15,576 nucleotides of DNA from an uncultured Bacteriovorax sp. (GTDB lineage: Bacteria > Bdellovibrionota > Bacteriovoracia > Bacteriovoracales > Bacteriovoracaceae): contig CAMLRB010000074.1 of NCBI GenBank assembly GCA_946482295.1, forward strand, positions 1-15,576, read 5' to 3'. Positions within the stretch are counted from its first letter, which is position 1; every line of letters starts with the position of its first letter. A program made the translations under genes and the position numbers. The notes beneath the pieces were generated by a model. It saw only the letters and a program-made list of their open reading frames with translations. It searched no databases and was not told the origin of the DNA. This document shows, one piece after another, positions 6,218-14,031 of the stretch.

Positions 6218-7818
6218 GGAAGCAATCCAAATTTAACCAAATCTGCATAAAGTAATTTGGCCAGTACGTAATATCCAGTGGCATTTAAATGACTATCGTC
6301 TGGCCCAAATTGATTTGAGTAAAACTTCTCACGCTCATACTTCGTGAAAACTTCTTCTTTGAAAAATTTATAAGTATTGGACAGAGGAACATTTAAATCC
6401 TTTGAGATTTCTAAAATCGTCTGATTAACCACCATTTCTGGATGAACTCGTTCTGGTGGATACGTTTGAAGCACGATGGGAATATTTCTCGCTCTCACTT
6501 GCTTTATGATTTTTGAGTTATCAAAGTAAATCCATCTTTTTAGATCTTCTTTGTTTCTAATAGCTGTTCTATGCGCTTCTGTCGGATAGGTCTCTGAAAA
6601 CTTTTTTATAAATTCATCGATTTTTTCAGTTAACTTAGCATGGGAAAAATTAAATTTAATATATTCTAGCCTGCTAAAAAGATCGAATTGAACAGAAAAA
6701 GGATTCGCCCAAATTCCCTGCTTGATCACTTCTGCAGCACCAAATGCCTTCTGCTCAGAAAGATATATTTCAGCAAGTTCACGATAGGACTTGCCAAACG
6801 TTGGATGAGTTTTTATGGCCAGCTTAAAAAATTCTTCCAGATTTTCTTTTGGTTTGTATGTCGTTTGAAAATATGTATCTAACTGAGAAAAAATTTTATC
6901 ACCGGGATAATACTTCAAAGCATTTTTTTTAAGTTCAGCGTAGAGAGCTGGATCTATTTTACTCCAGAAGCCATCATCTGGATAATGATAGAGATCTTGA
7001 TAGGTTGTATAATCAAAATTATCGCCTGCTGCTTCAAGAGCTTTTTTAAAATAGTAAGCTGTATTTTCTGGGTGATGAAGGACATGGTGTGAGATCAAAC
7101 CTAGAAAATAGTAAGCTGCACGACTGTGATCAGGATATTGCGTGAGAATTTTAAGTGCTTTCTCAGCTTCTTCGCCTTCCTTTCTAGTCATGCGTTGAAC
7201 TACATATTGATTTCCAGTCTGAAGGCCAGCAATCCAAAAGAGACCAGACATCATTGGTCTTTTTTCATCATGTTTATAAATCTGAAAGTCTTCATCACTT
7301 CTATGTTTATCAAGGAGTGCAAAAAACTTATAAACTTTTGAACGATCTAATAAACTATAGGCCTTTTGCCAGAGAGTTTCTTCCTTCCCATCTATCTCTT
7401 GAACATAATCCCCATATCCATAATAGTTCCAACGATTAGGTTGCCCTGCCATCATGACGACAAGGTCAGGTTCAACTTCATCTAAGTTCTTTTTGAGGTT
7501 TTCCAAAATGTATCGTGTGTTAACGTTTCCCCGTCCTTTATTAACGATCTGATATTTTCCCTTCCCGTATTTTTGATCGAGCATTTTTCTTAAATGATCA
7601 GGATAACCAAATCCGGGAGGCGCTCCTGATCCCAGTGTGAATGAATTTCCTAAGAAGAGAATGACTTTATCTCCGGTACGCTTAAAAACCGTTTCATCAA
7701 CATCCACGCCATGTTGTAGATGGTAAATGGTCCCAATTCCTCTTAAAATTAATTCAGCACTTACAAAAACGAAGATTACTCCAAAAAAAACAGCGATAAT
7801 TTTTTTTATGGTTTTCAA
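6196..7818 (-). CDS. Membrane-anchored SGNH/GDSL-fold protein with TPR-like insert
   Basis: The protein has 540 residues and begins at a TTG that overlaps the antiporter stop (TTGA), with AGGA nine bases upstream; no other in-frame ATG fits. Residues about 7-25 form one N-terminal membrane anchor with the rest probably periplasmic. SGNH marks: nucleophile Ser59 in LFLGNSFTLG, a Gly block in NKGRGNVN, a GQPN block at about 124 and the C-terminal D507-x-x-H510 in DDSHLNATGYY. Between these, about residues 225-400, are helical repeats resembling TPRs (for example AAYYFLGLISHH and AYYFKKALEAAG). SGNH proteins act as esterases or O-acyltransferases, often on glycans. Its convergent neighbour is the carbamoyltransferase, and SGNH proteins often accompany such genes, so the two may modify one glycan; this is inference. 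Confidence 0.82.
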   Translation of the reverse strand: MKTIKKIIAVFFGVIFVFVSAELILRGIGTIYHLQHGVDVDETVFKRTGDKVILFLGNSFTLGSGAPPGFGYPDHLRKMLDQKYGKGKYQIVNKGRGNVNTRYILENLKKNLDEVEPDLVVMMAGQPNRWNYYGYGDYVQEIDGKEETLWQKAYSLLDRSKVYKFFALLDKHRSDEDFQIYKHDEKRPMMSGLFWIAGLQTGNQYVVQRMTRKEGEEAEKALKILTQYPDHSRAAYYFLGLISHHVLHHPENTAYYFKKALEAAGDNFDYTTYQDLYHYPDDGFWSKIDPALYAELKKNALKYYPGDKIFSQLDTYFQTTYKPKENLEEFFKLAIKTHPTFGKSYRELAEIYLSEQKAFGAAEVIKQGIWANPFSVQFDLFSRLEYIKFNFSHAKLTEKIDEFIKKFSETYPTEAHRTAIRNKEDLKRWIYFDNSKIIKQVRARNIPIVLQTYPPERVHPEMVVNQTILEISKDLNVPLSNTYKFFKEEVFTKYEREKFYSNQFGPDDSHLNATGYYVLAKLLYADLVKFGLLPQTLSNQ

Positions 7819-9626
7819 TGTTTAATATCCTGTTGAGGTGCACTATCTGCTGGCGCAAGATATGATTGTTTTTTTTCATCCTCAAAAACTTGAGATAATT
7901 GCGAGATATTTTGATTAGAGACACTCACATAAAGACTATCATCTTTATGTACTTTAAACTGTTCCTGCAACATGGCCTCGTCATGGGCCTTAAAACGGGC
8001 GACAATTCTACGAGAAACATCTTCTTCCATTCCCATATCTTTTAAAAGATCAAAAACAAAATTAATACTGGAATCAAATGTTTCGCGCTTAATATGTTCA
8101 ATGCCCTCTTCCATCAAACGAAACGAATGTCCTCTATTACGAGCTCGTGCAAATATTTTCAGCTTGGGAAAATGTTCACGTACAATTTTAGCAGTAACAA
8201 TTGAAGTTTCAACGTCATCAATTGCTAAAACAAAATGGGTCGCTTTCGCCGCACCTGCTGACTCAAGTAAGTCTAAACGTGTGACATCACCGTAATAAAC
8301 TTTACTTCCAAACTTTCTTAAAATCTCAATATTGTCAGGATCATGATCGATGGCCACAAATGAAATGCCTTGGGCCTTTAAAACGCGCCCAAAAATTTGA
8401 CCAAATCTTCCAAATCCAGCAATGATGACTTTAACCTCAGATTCATCAACTGTATCGTAGGTTGGGATAATCGTTTTTTTACTCTTGCATAACCAACGTC
8501 CATAAACTTCGGAAAGAATCGGTGATATCGCCATCGAAATCGTCACCATGGCCGTTAAAGCTTCAACGACAAAAGACGTTGCTAATCCGTATTTTAAGAT
8601 CAACCCGAATAAAACAAAAGCAAACTCCCCACCTTGCGAAATAGAGAGTGCCATCAATTTAGAATTTTCATGTTGTAACTTGAAGTTTCGCCCTACTAAA
8701 TAAAGAATCGCTCCTTTTAAAAGTATGTAGCCAAGTGTTGCTGAAACAATTTGAAGGGGGTAGCTGACAATTAAATGAAGATTGACTTCCATTCCAACTG
8801 CAATGAAAAACAACCCCATTAAGAGACCTTTAAAAGGTTCTAGGTTCGTTTCAAGTTCATGACGATATTCAGATTCAGCAAGAAGAACACCGGCCAAAAA
8901 TGTACCAAGTGCAGCGGATAGACCGATGTTTTGCATGAGTGTGGCCACACCTACAACGATAAAAAGTGTCATGGCCGTAAACATCTCACGCGCTCGTGTT
9001 GAAGCAATAGCACGAAAAAGTGGTTTGATGAAAAATTTGCGAGCAACAATAAGAGCAACTACTAACCCAAGTAAGGCCATTAGTGTTTTAAGCGCAGATT
9101 GCAAATTGAAAGCGACATTACCTAATGCAGGGATAAGTGCGAGAGCGGGAATCGCGAGAAAATCCTGCATGAGAAGAACACTGAATGCAGCCTGCCCGTG
9201 TTCAGTATTGAATTGATTTTTTTCATGCAAGGTCTGAATCGCAAAGGCCGTTGAAGAAAGTGAAAATGCAAAACCTACAACGGTTGAAGCGATTAAAGTT
9301 AAACCAGATAACTTTGCAATGAAAGCGAAACAAACTGTTGAAGCAATAACTTGAATGGCACCTAAACCAAAAAGTTGTTTTCCCATTGATTTGAGTTTGT
9401 GTGGTTGAACTTCCAAACCGATGATAAAAAGGAGCAGGACAACACCAAGTTCTGCAAAATGGAGAACACTCTCTGCATCTGAAATCCATCCGGCCCCAGA
9501 TGGACCAATGATCATACCTGCAATAAGATAACCAAGTACTGATCCAAATCCAAATTTTTTAAAGAGTGGTACAAATAATAGCGAGGCCCCAATAAAGAGC
9601 AGAAATTGAGTCATGAAAGAAGCCAT
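7815..9626 (-). CDS. CPA2 monovalent cation/proton antiporter with RCK domain, KefB/KefC type
   Basis: The protein has 603 residues, the size of KefB/KefC. Roughly the first 380 residues are a dozen hydrophobic spans with family segments VLGYLIAGMIIGP, ELGVVLLLFIIGLEV, FSLSSTAFAIQTL, FLAGVLLAESEYRHE and FFIAVGMEVN. A cytoplasmic RCK/TrkA-N domain follows, with the nucleotide-binding GFGRFG at 404-409, the acidic end of the second strand (AIDHDPDN) that fits NAD(H), and YYGDVTRLDLLESAGA. Such proteins exchange K+ or Na+ for protons and are gated by ligands. The ATG at 9626 shares one base with the kinase stop (TAATG) and has AAGGA upstream; an ATG at 9614 is possible but has no ribosome site. 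No KefF/KefG-type ancillary gene is adjacent. Confidence 0.92.
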   Translation of the reverse strand: MASFMTQFLLFIGASLLFVPLFKKFGFGSVLGYLIAGMIIGPSGAGWISDAESVLHFAELGVVLLLFIIGLEVQPHKLKSMGKQLFGLGAIQVIASTVCFAFIAKLSGLTLIASTVVGFAFSLSSTAFAIQTLHEKNQFNTEHGQAAFSVLLMQDFLAIPALALIPALGNVAFNLQSALKTLMALLGLVVALIVARKFFIKPLFRAIASTRAREMFTAMTLFIVVGVATLMQNIGLSAALGTFLAGVLLAESEYRHELETNLEPFKGLLMGLFFIAVGMEVNLHLIVSYPLQIVSATLGYILLKGAILYLVGRNFKLQHENSKLMALSISQGGEFAFVLFGLILKYGLATSFVVEALTAMVTISMAISPILSEVYGRWLCKSKKTIIPTYDTVDESEVKVIIAGFGRFGQIFGRVLKAQGISFVAIDHDPDNIEILRKFGSKVYYGDVTRLDLLESAGAAKATHFVLAIDDVETSIVTAKIVREHFPKLKIFARARNRGHSFRLMEEGIEHIKRETFDSSINFVFDLLKDMGMEEDVSRRIVARFKAHDEAMLQEQFKVHKDDSLYVSVSNQNISQLSQVFEDEKKQSYLAPADSAPQQDIKH

Positions 9627-10876
9627 TAGTTAAAGTGTCCTTCAAGTGGGAGTTTGACAACAAAACATGACCCAGAAACTTTTGGCTCATGATAAAGCTG
9701 CCCCTGATGAGCGGTAAGAATGCCTAGAGAGACAGACAGGCCCATTCCTGTTCCCTGCCCCAATTCTTTTGTAGAAAAAAAAGGTTCCATGATTTTTGAT
9801 GAGATCGACGGGGAAACACCCCGACCATTGTCAAAAATGGTAAGGCTGGCCATATTATCTTTCGTGGCAGATAAACTTAAATTAATTTCAGGATGATCAA
9901 CATCCCTACAGTCATCAAGAGCATTGCTGTAGAGATGGATGAGTACTTGCATAATTTGATTCTTCTGACAGCGGACAATGATTTCTTGTTTTGGTTTATC
10001 AAATCTCAGCTGAACATTTGCTTCTTTAAGTTTTTCAAAAAAAAGTTCAAGGGACTCATCTATGAGGGAAGCCAAATTTGTCGATTCAAATTCGTCTTCG
10101 TTACTATCACGAGAAAAATCTTTGAGGGCCTTTATTATTCGGGCAATTCGCTCTACCATTCTATCTATTTTGTAAACCAGTTCTAGTGACTTCTCTTTAT
10201 TCACTAAACCTGATTCAATTTCGTTTTTAAGCATTTTTGATGATGCTGAAATGACAGTCAACGGGTTGTTGATCTCGTGAGACATCCCACCGGCCATTTC
10301 GCCAAGTGCCGACATTTTCGTTTGTTCAATGATGTTGCGTGAGAGACTGATGACTTTTTGCTTGTAATTAAAATGAGCATGAACGCTAAAACCGATTACT
10401 GCAAACATTGTCACATTGGCCGCGTGGAAATGAACAGCTTCTAGAAGTGTAATATCACTCCAAAACGAGACAATGATGGGGGCCCAAACACCGATCAGAG
10501 AATTTATAATGTAATCTTTCCAAGTAAGGGCACAACTGCAAAGGATAACAGCTGTCACAAAATAGGACCAACGGTAAAACACACTCCAATCGTTTATATG
10601 CAAAAGATAGAGATAGACAAAAAAATAAGCATAACTATTAACGTTGACAGCAAAACGATTAAAGAAGAGTTTTTTTGATTTTATGAATGTAAGCCCGAAA
10701 GTTAGGGCCGCTACGACACAAATGAAAATGCGACCTGGAAGAAAATCAGTCTGAGTTGGACTTAAGCGAACCATGAAATAATAAAAAATAAAACTGCAGA
10801 CAAAAGCAGAAAGTGAAATGAGGCGAGCTTTTCTAGTATCCTCTCTGAGTTCTAGGTCAAAATAAAAATCGGCCAT
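9626..10876 (-). CDS. Membrane sensor histidine kinase with six-span input domain
   Basis: The protein has 416 residues. About residues 18-185 contain six hydrophobic segments with short loops and no sizeable periplasmic domain, so the signal is probably sensed in or near the membrane. The HisKA motif is MSALGEMAGGMSHEINNPL with phospho-acceptor His200. The ATPase domain follows with an N box (LIHLYSNALDD), a G1 box (DNGRGV), an F box (MEPFFSTK) and a G2 box (GQGTGMGLS). It autophosphorylates and passes phosphate to a response regulator; none is adjacent, so it is an orphan. It is the first gene of the kinase-antiporter-SGNH operon. The start ATG has no Shine-Dalgarno and lies in the 3' arm of a 13-bp perfect hairpin. 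The next Met, at residue 35, would remove most of the first span. Confidence 0.92.
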   Translation of the reverse strand: MADFYFDLELREDTRKARLISLSAFVCSFIFYYFMVRLSPTQTDFLPGRIFICVVAALTFGLTFIKSKKLFFNRFAVNVNSYAYFFVYLYLLHINDWSVFYRWSYFVTAVILCSCALTWKDYIINSLIGVWAPIIVSFWSDITLLEAVHFHAANVTMFAVIGFSVHAHFNYKQKVISLSRNIIEQTKMSALGEMAGGMSHEINNPLTVISASSKMLKNEIESGLVNKEKSLELVYKIDRMVERIARIIKALKDFSRDSNEDEFESTNLASLIDESLELFFEKLKEANVQLRFDKPKQEIIVRCQKNQIMQVLIHLYSNALDDCRDVDHPEINLSLSATKDNMASLTIFDNGRGVSPSISSKIMEPFFSTKELGQGTGMGLSVSLGILTAHQGQLYHEPKVSGSCFVVKLPLEGHFN

Positions 10877-10905
10877 GCTTTATGGTAGCGGAATAAAGCA
10901 TGGCC
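10871..10905 (-). terminator. 13-bp perfect hairpin: likely ahpF terminator overlapping the kinase start codon
   Basis: Arms GGCCATGCTTTAT (10871-10883) and its exact complement (10893-10905) enclose a nine-base loop. Read on the minus strand the hairpin lies 36 bases after the ahpF stop and is followed by a T-rich run (GATTTTTATTTT), as in a Rho-independent terminator. The kinase ATG (10874-10876) sits in the downstream arm, and the T-run is the kinase's own first codons. Confidence 0.7.
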
Positions 10906-10910
10906 TTCAA
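10882..10910 (-). promoter_or_regulatory. Possible promoter giving a leaderless kinase transcript
   Basis: On the minus strand TTGAAG (10905-10910) is followed after 17 bases by TACCAT (10882-10887); each matches consensus at four of six positions. The kinase ATG begins six bases after the second box, so transcription would start at or near the start codon. This would explain the missing Shine-Dalgarno, but the boxes are weak and overlap the hairpin arms. Confidence 0.28.
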
Positions 10911-10941
10911 GTATGAGCGCTCTTAAGTTTTCTGAAGTTAG

Positions 10942-12504
10942 TTACTTCAGCATTTGATCTTCAAATGCCGCTAAAGCAGCTTTCGCACCTTCGCCCATGG
11001 CTATGACTATCTGTTTGTAAGGGACTGTCGTAACATCTCCGGCCGCATAGATTCCAGCTTTAGAGGTGCGTCCTTTGTTATCGATGACAATTTCTCCAAA
11101 TTTCGTTGTTTCAACTAAATCTTTAACGAAACCACTGTTGGGTAGCAGACCAATCTGGACAAATATTCCATCAAGATCAATTCTTTTTGTTTCGCCATTA
11201 GTGCGATCTTCATAGTCAAGACCCACAACTTTTGAACCGTCACCCACAACATGTGAAGTGCGGGCACTTGTTACTATACTCACGTTTGGCAAACTTTTTA
11301 ACTTATCTACCAGCACTTTGTCGGCCTTAAGAGTATCTTGAAATTCAAAGAGGACGATTTCACGAACGATTCCAGCTAAATCGATAGCGGCTTCAACACC
11401 TGAATTTCCACCTCCGATGACAGCAATTTTTTTACCTTTGTAGTAAGGTCCATCACAGTGAGGACAGAAGGCAACTCCCCGACCGATGTATTCTTTCTCG
11501 CCAGGAATTCCAAGCTCTCTCCACTTCGCGCCAGTTGTAACAATAACAGCTTTTGTTTCAAGAAATTCTCCGCCTTCGAGTTTCAATGTTTTTTTATTTC
11601 CATTTTCAACAACTGATTCAACTCTTCTGTGTTCGAAAAGTGAGATAGGATATTCAGCAATGTGCTGGCTTAATTGAGCCGCGAGCTGTGGCCCCTCAGT
11701 GTATTTGACTCCAATAAGATTTTCGATTCCTTTTGTTTCTTGAACCTGTCCTCCGATTTTTTCAGCGAGAAGAGCAGTCTTAAGTCCCTTACGAGCTGAA
11801 TAAATGGCCGCAGAAGCTCCTGCTGGTCCACCACCAACTACGACCACATCAAAGAGACCAAGGTTGAAGTCCACAATTTGTGAGTGTGCTGTATCCTCCA
11901 CTCCATAAGCTTTTTCCAGAGCAGAGATAAGATCGATAAGATTCAATCGACCTGAATAAACTAATTTTCCATTGACCATGACACTTGGAACACCTTGGAT
12001 ACCAAGCTGCTGGATTTCTTCCTGAGTATAGGCACCATCAATCATCTGATGCTTGAATTTGCCGTGGATAACGGCCATTTGATTGAGCGCTTGAACCACA
12101 TCTGGACAGTTTTCACATGTAAGTGAGACATAAGTCTTTATGTCGATTGGTCCTTTTAAAAGCCCAATTCTTTTTGCGATTTTTTCATCAGGAAATTTAC
12201 CTTTTCCATCCGAATTGAGAATCGCCAAGATGAGTGACGTAAATTCATGTCCACTCGGAATTCCTTTAAAATAAATGCCGTTCGCCTTCCCTTCGTATTC
12301 TAAGTGAAACTCCGGTACAGCAACTTTATGATTGTTTACAGATGGTTTAACAACAATATTTTCAGAAGTTGATGCCACCTGTTCAAGCATATCTACTAAT
12401 TGTTTTTGATCAGCGTGATCGCTAACTTCGTAGACAAGCACCACTGGTTTTTCCAGCTTCGCAAAGACTCCTTTGAGTTGCTCAATAATATTGTTATCCA
12501 ACAT
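10942..12504 (-). CDS. ahpF: Alkyl hydroperoxide reductase subunit F (AhpF)
   Basis: The protein has 520 residues from the ATG at 12504, almost exactly the size of E. coli AhpF. A TTG four codons upstream is in frame, but the Shine-Dalgarno GGGAG lies between the two, so the ATG is the start. AhpF is an FAD enzyme that moves electrons from NADH to AhpC. The N-terminal tandem thioredoxin-like domain has Cys130-x-x-Cys133 (TCENCPDV). The thioredoxin-reductase-like part has the FAD motif VVGGGPAGASAA, the redox pair Cys347/Cys350 (FCPHCDGPYY), the NADH motif VIGGGNSGVEAA and the late FAD motif GIYAAGDVT. All redox residues are present. It follows ahpC on the same strand after a 55-base gap that holds a hairpin. 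Confidence 0.96.
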   Translation of the reverse strand: MLDNNIIEQLKGVFAKLEKPVVLVYEVSDHADQKQLVDMLEQVASTSENIVVKPSVNNHKVAVPEFHLEYEGKANGIYFKGIPSGHEFTSLILAILNSDGKGKFPDEKIAKRIGLLKGPIDIKTYVSLTCENCPDVVQALNQMAVIHGKFKHQMIDGAYTQEEIQQLGIQGVPSVMVNGKLVYSGRLNLIDLISALEKAYGVEDTAHSQIVDFNLGLFDVVVVGGGPAGASAAIYSARKGLKTALLAEKIGGQVQETKGIENLIGVKYTEGPQLAAQLSQHIAEYPISLFEHRRVESVVENGNKKTLKLEGGEFLETKAVIVTTGAKWRELGIPGEKEYIGRGVAFCPHCDGPYYKGKKIAVIGGGNSGVEAAIDLAGIVREIVLFEFQDTLKADKVLVDKLKSLPNVSIVTSARTSHVVGDGSKVVGLDYEDRTNGETKRIDLDGIFVQIGLLPNSGFVKDLVETTKFGEIVIDNKGRTSKAGIYAAGDVTTVPYKQIVIAMGEGAKAALAAFEDQMLK

Positions 12505-12518
12505 AAATACTCCCAAAA

Positions 12519-12542
12519 GGCCTGCTCTATAAAAAGCAGGCC
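12519..12542 (-). terminator. Hairpin between ahpC and ahpF, possible attenuator
   Basis: An 8-bp perfect stem (GGCCTGCT, 12519-12526, with its complement 12535-12542) encloses an eight-base loop. On the minus strand it is followed by only four T residues and then the ahpF ribosome site. This suggests partial termination or RNA processing that lowers ahpF relative to ahpC; a full stop is unlikely, as no ahpF promoter is evident. Confidence 0.5.
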
Positions 12543-12559
12543 GAAAAAAAATGAGACGA

Positions 12560-13129
12560 TTAAATTTTACCTACAAGATCAAGACCTGGTTTTAAAGTAT
12601 CTGATCCTGGTTTCCACTTAGCTGGACAAACTTCGTTCGGGTGAGCTGCAATGAATTGCGCTGCTTGAACTTTTCTTAGAAGTTCATCAGCGTTTCGACC
12701 AATTCCGTTATCGTTCACTTCAGCAAGTTTGATTTTTCCTGAAGGATCTACAAGAAATGTTCCACGGTAAGCAAGACCTTCTTCTTCAATATAAACACCG
12801 AATGCTCGTGAAAGGTGTCCAGTAGGATCAGCAATCATTGGATATTTAATTTTTTTGATTGTTTCAGAAGCTGTATGCCAAGCTTTGTGTGTAAAGTGTG
12901 TATCAGTTGAAACAGAGTAAACTTCAACACCCGCTTTTTGGAACTCTGGATATTTATCGGCCATATCTCCTAGTTCAGTTGGGCAAACAAACGTGAAGTC
13001 TGCCGGATAAAAGAAAAAAATAGACCATTTACCTTGGAGGTCTTTTTCTGTAACTGTCTTAAAATCATCATGGTGGTAAGCTTGAACTTTAAAATCAGGA
13101 ACTTTTGTGTTGATTAATGTAGCGGCCAT
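12560..13129 (-). CDS. ahpC: Alkyl hydroperoxide reductase subunit C, 2-Cys peroxiredoxin (AhpC)
   Basis: The protein has 189 residues, a typical AhpC length. It reduces hydrogen peroxide, organic peroxides and peroxynitrite in the cytosol and is recycled by AhpF. The peroxidatic Cys49 is in YPADFTFVCPTE with Pro42 and Thr46 at the expected places; the resolving Cys168 is in NEVCPAKW. Further family segments include STDTHFTHKAWH and YPMIADPTG. A strong AAGGAG lies seven bases before the ATG. It is the first gene of ahpC-ahpF. Upstream are a 20-base imperfect palindrome and, further off, an OxyR-like half-site, so peroxide control is likely but inferred. Confidence 0.97.
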   Translation of the reverse strand: MAATLINTKVPDFKVQAYHHDDFKTVTEKDLQGKWSIFFFYPADFTFVCPTELGDMADKYPEFQKAGVEVYSVSTDTHFTHKAWHTASETIKKIKYPMIADPTGHLSRAFGVYIEEEGLAYRGTFLVDPSGKIKLAEVNDNGIGRNADELLRKVQAAQFIAAHPNEVCPAKWKPGSDTLKPGLDLVGKI

Positions 13130-13156
13130 TTAATACTCCTTAAAAAAAATTAGTAC

Positions 13157-13176
13157 ATGAGAGAATGTTTTCTCAT
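13157..13176. promoter_or_regulatory. Imperfect 20-bp palindrome upstream of ahpC
   Basis: The sequence ATGAGAGAATGTTTTCTCAT has 8 of 10 symmetric pairs, with perfect outer arms ATGAGA/TCTCAT. It lies 28-47 bases before the ahpC start, just upstream of the T-rich stretch and Shine-Dalgarno. It could be an operator or a 5' leader hairpin. A weak -10-like TAAGAT (13182-13187, minus strand) would place the transcription start inside it. It does not match the PerR box. Confidence 0.4.
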
Positions 13177-13231
13177 TTGTGATCTTATCCTAATTTAGAC
13201 CATCGCCATAATCGATTTTATTTCTAATGCG

Positions 13232-13246
13232 ATAGAGTATATCTAT
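13232..13246. promoter_or_regulatory. OxyR-like half-site (ATAG-N7-CTAT)
   Basis: On the minus strand this reads ATAGATATACTCTAT. It fits the OxyR element ATAGnTnnnAnCTAT at every fixed position but one. A full OxyR site would have a second such element seven bases away; I looked on both sides and found none. It lies 103-117 bases before ahpC and about 170 bases before the divergent ferritin-like gene. No oxyR gene is in the window. Confidence 0.42.
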
Positions 13247-13395
13247 TGCCATTTTATAGGGCCTTGCCGGATAGTAGCCTGGGGTAAATTGCTTTGGCAG
13301 CGCGGGCAGAGTTCAGCGTGTTGAACTTGATCATTAACATTTGCAAACTCCTCTATCGATGAAGGCCTGTTACTTGCACCTTTTCGTTTGAACAA
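13243..13395 (-). CDS. Possible small protein with one CxxC knuckle, doubtful
   Basis: A frame of 50 codons opens at a TTG (13395) inside the ahpC/ferritin-like divergent gap. Its product begins with FKRKGASNRP, has a balanced composition and contains HAELCPRCQSN, a single CxxC knuckle as in small zinc-ribbon proteins. Against it: no Shine-Dalgarno, no ATG, and the segment overlaps the region where promoters for both divergent genes should lie; its stop codon is part of the OxyR-like half-site. The frame stays open upstream to 13431, inside the start of the ferritin-like gene. It could be a real short gene, a remnant of one, or chance. Confidence 0.22.
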   Translation of the reverse strand: MFKRKGASNRPSSIEEFANVNDQVQHAELCPRCQSNLPQATIRQGPIKWQ

Positions 13396-13413
13396 AATCG
13401 CTAGGAGACGAAG

Positions 13414-14031
13414 ATGCAAGTTGAATCGCAAACACCTAAGCTAGATGATGCTTCTGCATTAGCGCACATTCGCTACAAAATAGAAGCCATTGTTGAAGAC
13501 ACTGTTTACAGTCACGAGATCTTTCTTGATAAGCTTGGAGAACGTATTGCCTTTGAAAAAATGGGTGTACGTTTGTACGATGCTTTATTACGTAAATATT
13601 ACAAAACACCTGACAAACAAAATCTCCCAGAGCTGGAAAGATTAGAACAGTTCTACATGGAAGAATTGAAACATATCGAGATGGCCAGTGATATCTTATC
13701 AAGCTTAGGAGGAGATCCTACTATGCTGACAGACTCAGCATATCTTTCAAAAACTTCTAGTAGTGGCTGGATAAAAGTTATGAATGATCCAAAGACCACG
13801 TTCTTGCATTCGCTCGAGACAATTTTACAAGTTGAATTAGTCGACAACACATGTTGGGAAATTCTTATAGAACTCGCAGATCAATTAGAATTGAAAGATG
13901 CCGTTGCTGAATTCGAAATTGCGTTGGAAGAGGAAAACATACACTTACAATTTGTAAAAAAGTGGGTGCGAGAAATGATACTTGAGGGAGCCGTTTCCTC
14001 AACACAAAATGAGAGAGGTGAATTATGTTAA
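13414..14031 (+). CDS. Ferritin-like diiron four-helix protein
   Basis: The 205 residues are almost entirely helical and carry a full set of candidate diiron ligands in ferritin order: Glu48 in RIAFEKMGVRLYDAL (helix 1), Glu84-x-x-His87 in EELKHIEMA (helix 2), Glu141 in LQVELVDN (helix 3) and Glu174-x-x-His177 in EEENIHLQF (helix 4). Members of this superfamily store iron, act as peroxidases or oxygenate substrates, and sequence alone does not tell which. The ATG has AGGAG six bases upstream. The gene diverges from ahpC and overlaps the next gene by seven bases, so it probably forms a two-gene operon. The context suggests iron or peroxide handling, for example limiting Fenton chemistry. Confidence 0.85.
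   Translation: MQVESQTPKLDDASALAHIRYKIEAIVEDTVYSHEIFLDKLGERIAFEKMGVRLYDALLRKYYKTPDKQNLPELERLEQFYMEELKHIEMASDILSSLGGDPTMLTDSAYLSKTSSSGWIKVMNDPKTTFLHSLETILQVELVDNTCWEILIELADQLELKDAVAEFEIALEEENIHLQFVKKWVREMILEGAVSSTQNERGELC

Noticed and set aside
7972..8295. 107-codon plus-strand frame inside the antiporter gene
   Set aside because: It is antisense to a well-conserved RCK region, has no ribosome site and its product looks like no known protein.
8926..9216. 96-codon plus-strand frame inside the antiporter gene
   Set aside because: Antisense to conserved membrane spans; composition is a mirror of hydrophobic codons.
9893..10186. 97-codon plus-strand frame inside the histidine kinase gene
   Set aside because: Antisense to the conserved kinase core, with no start signal or family resemblance.
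10932..10950. 7-bp inverted repeat around the ahpF stop codon
   Set aside because: It has no following T-run and is much weaker than the 13-bp hairpin just downstream.
12505..12516. TTG start for ahpF four codons upstream
   Set aside because: The Shine-Dalgarno GGGAG lies between the TTG and the ATG at 12504, and the ATG gives the family length of 520.
13310..13327. AGTTCA/TGAACT inverted repeat in the ahpC/ferritin-like gap
   Set aside because: Six pairs only, no link to a known operator and no terminator features.
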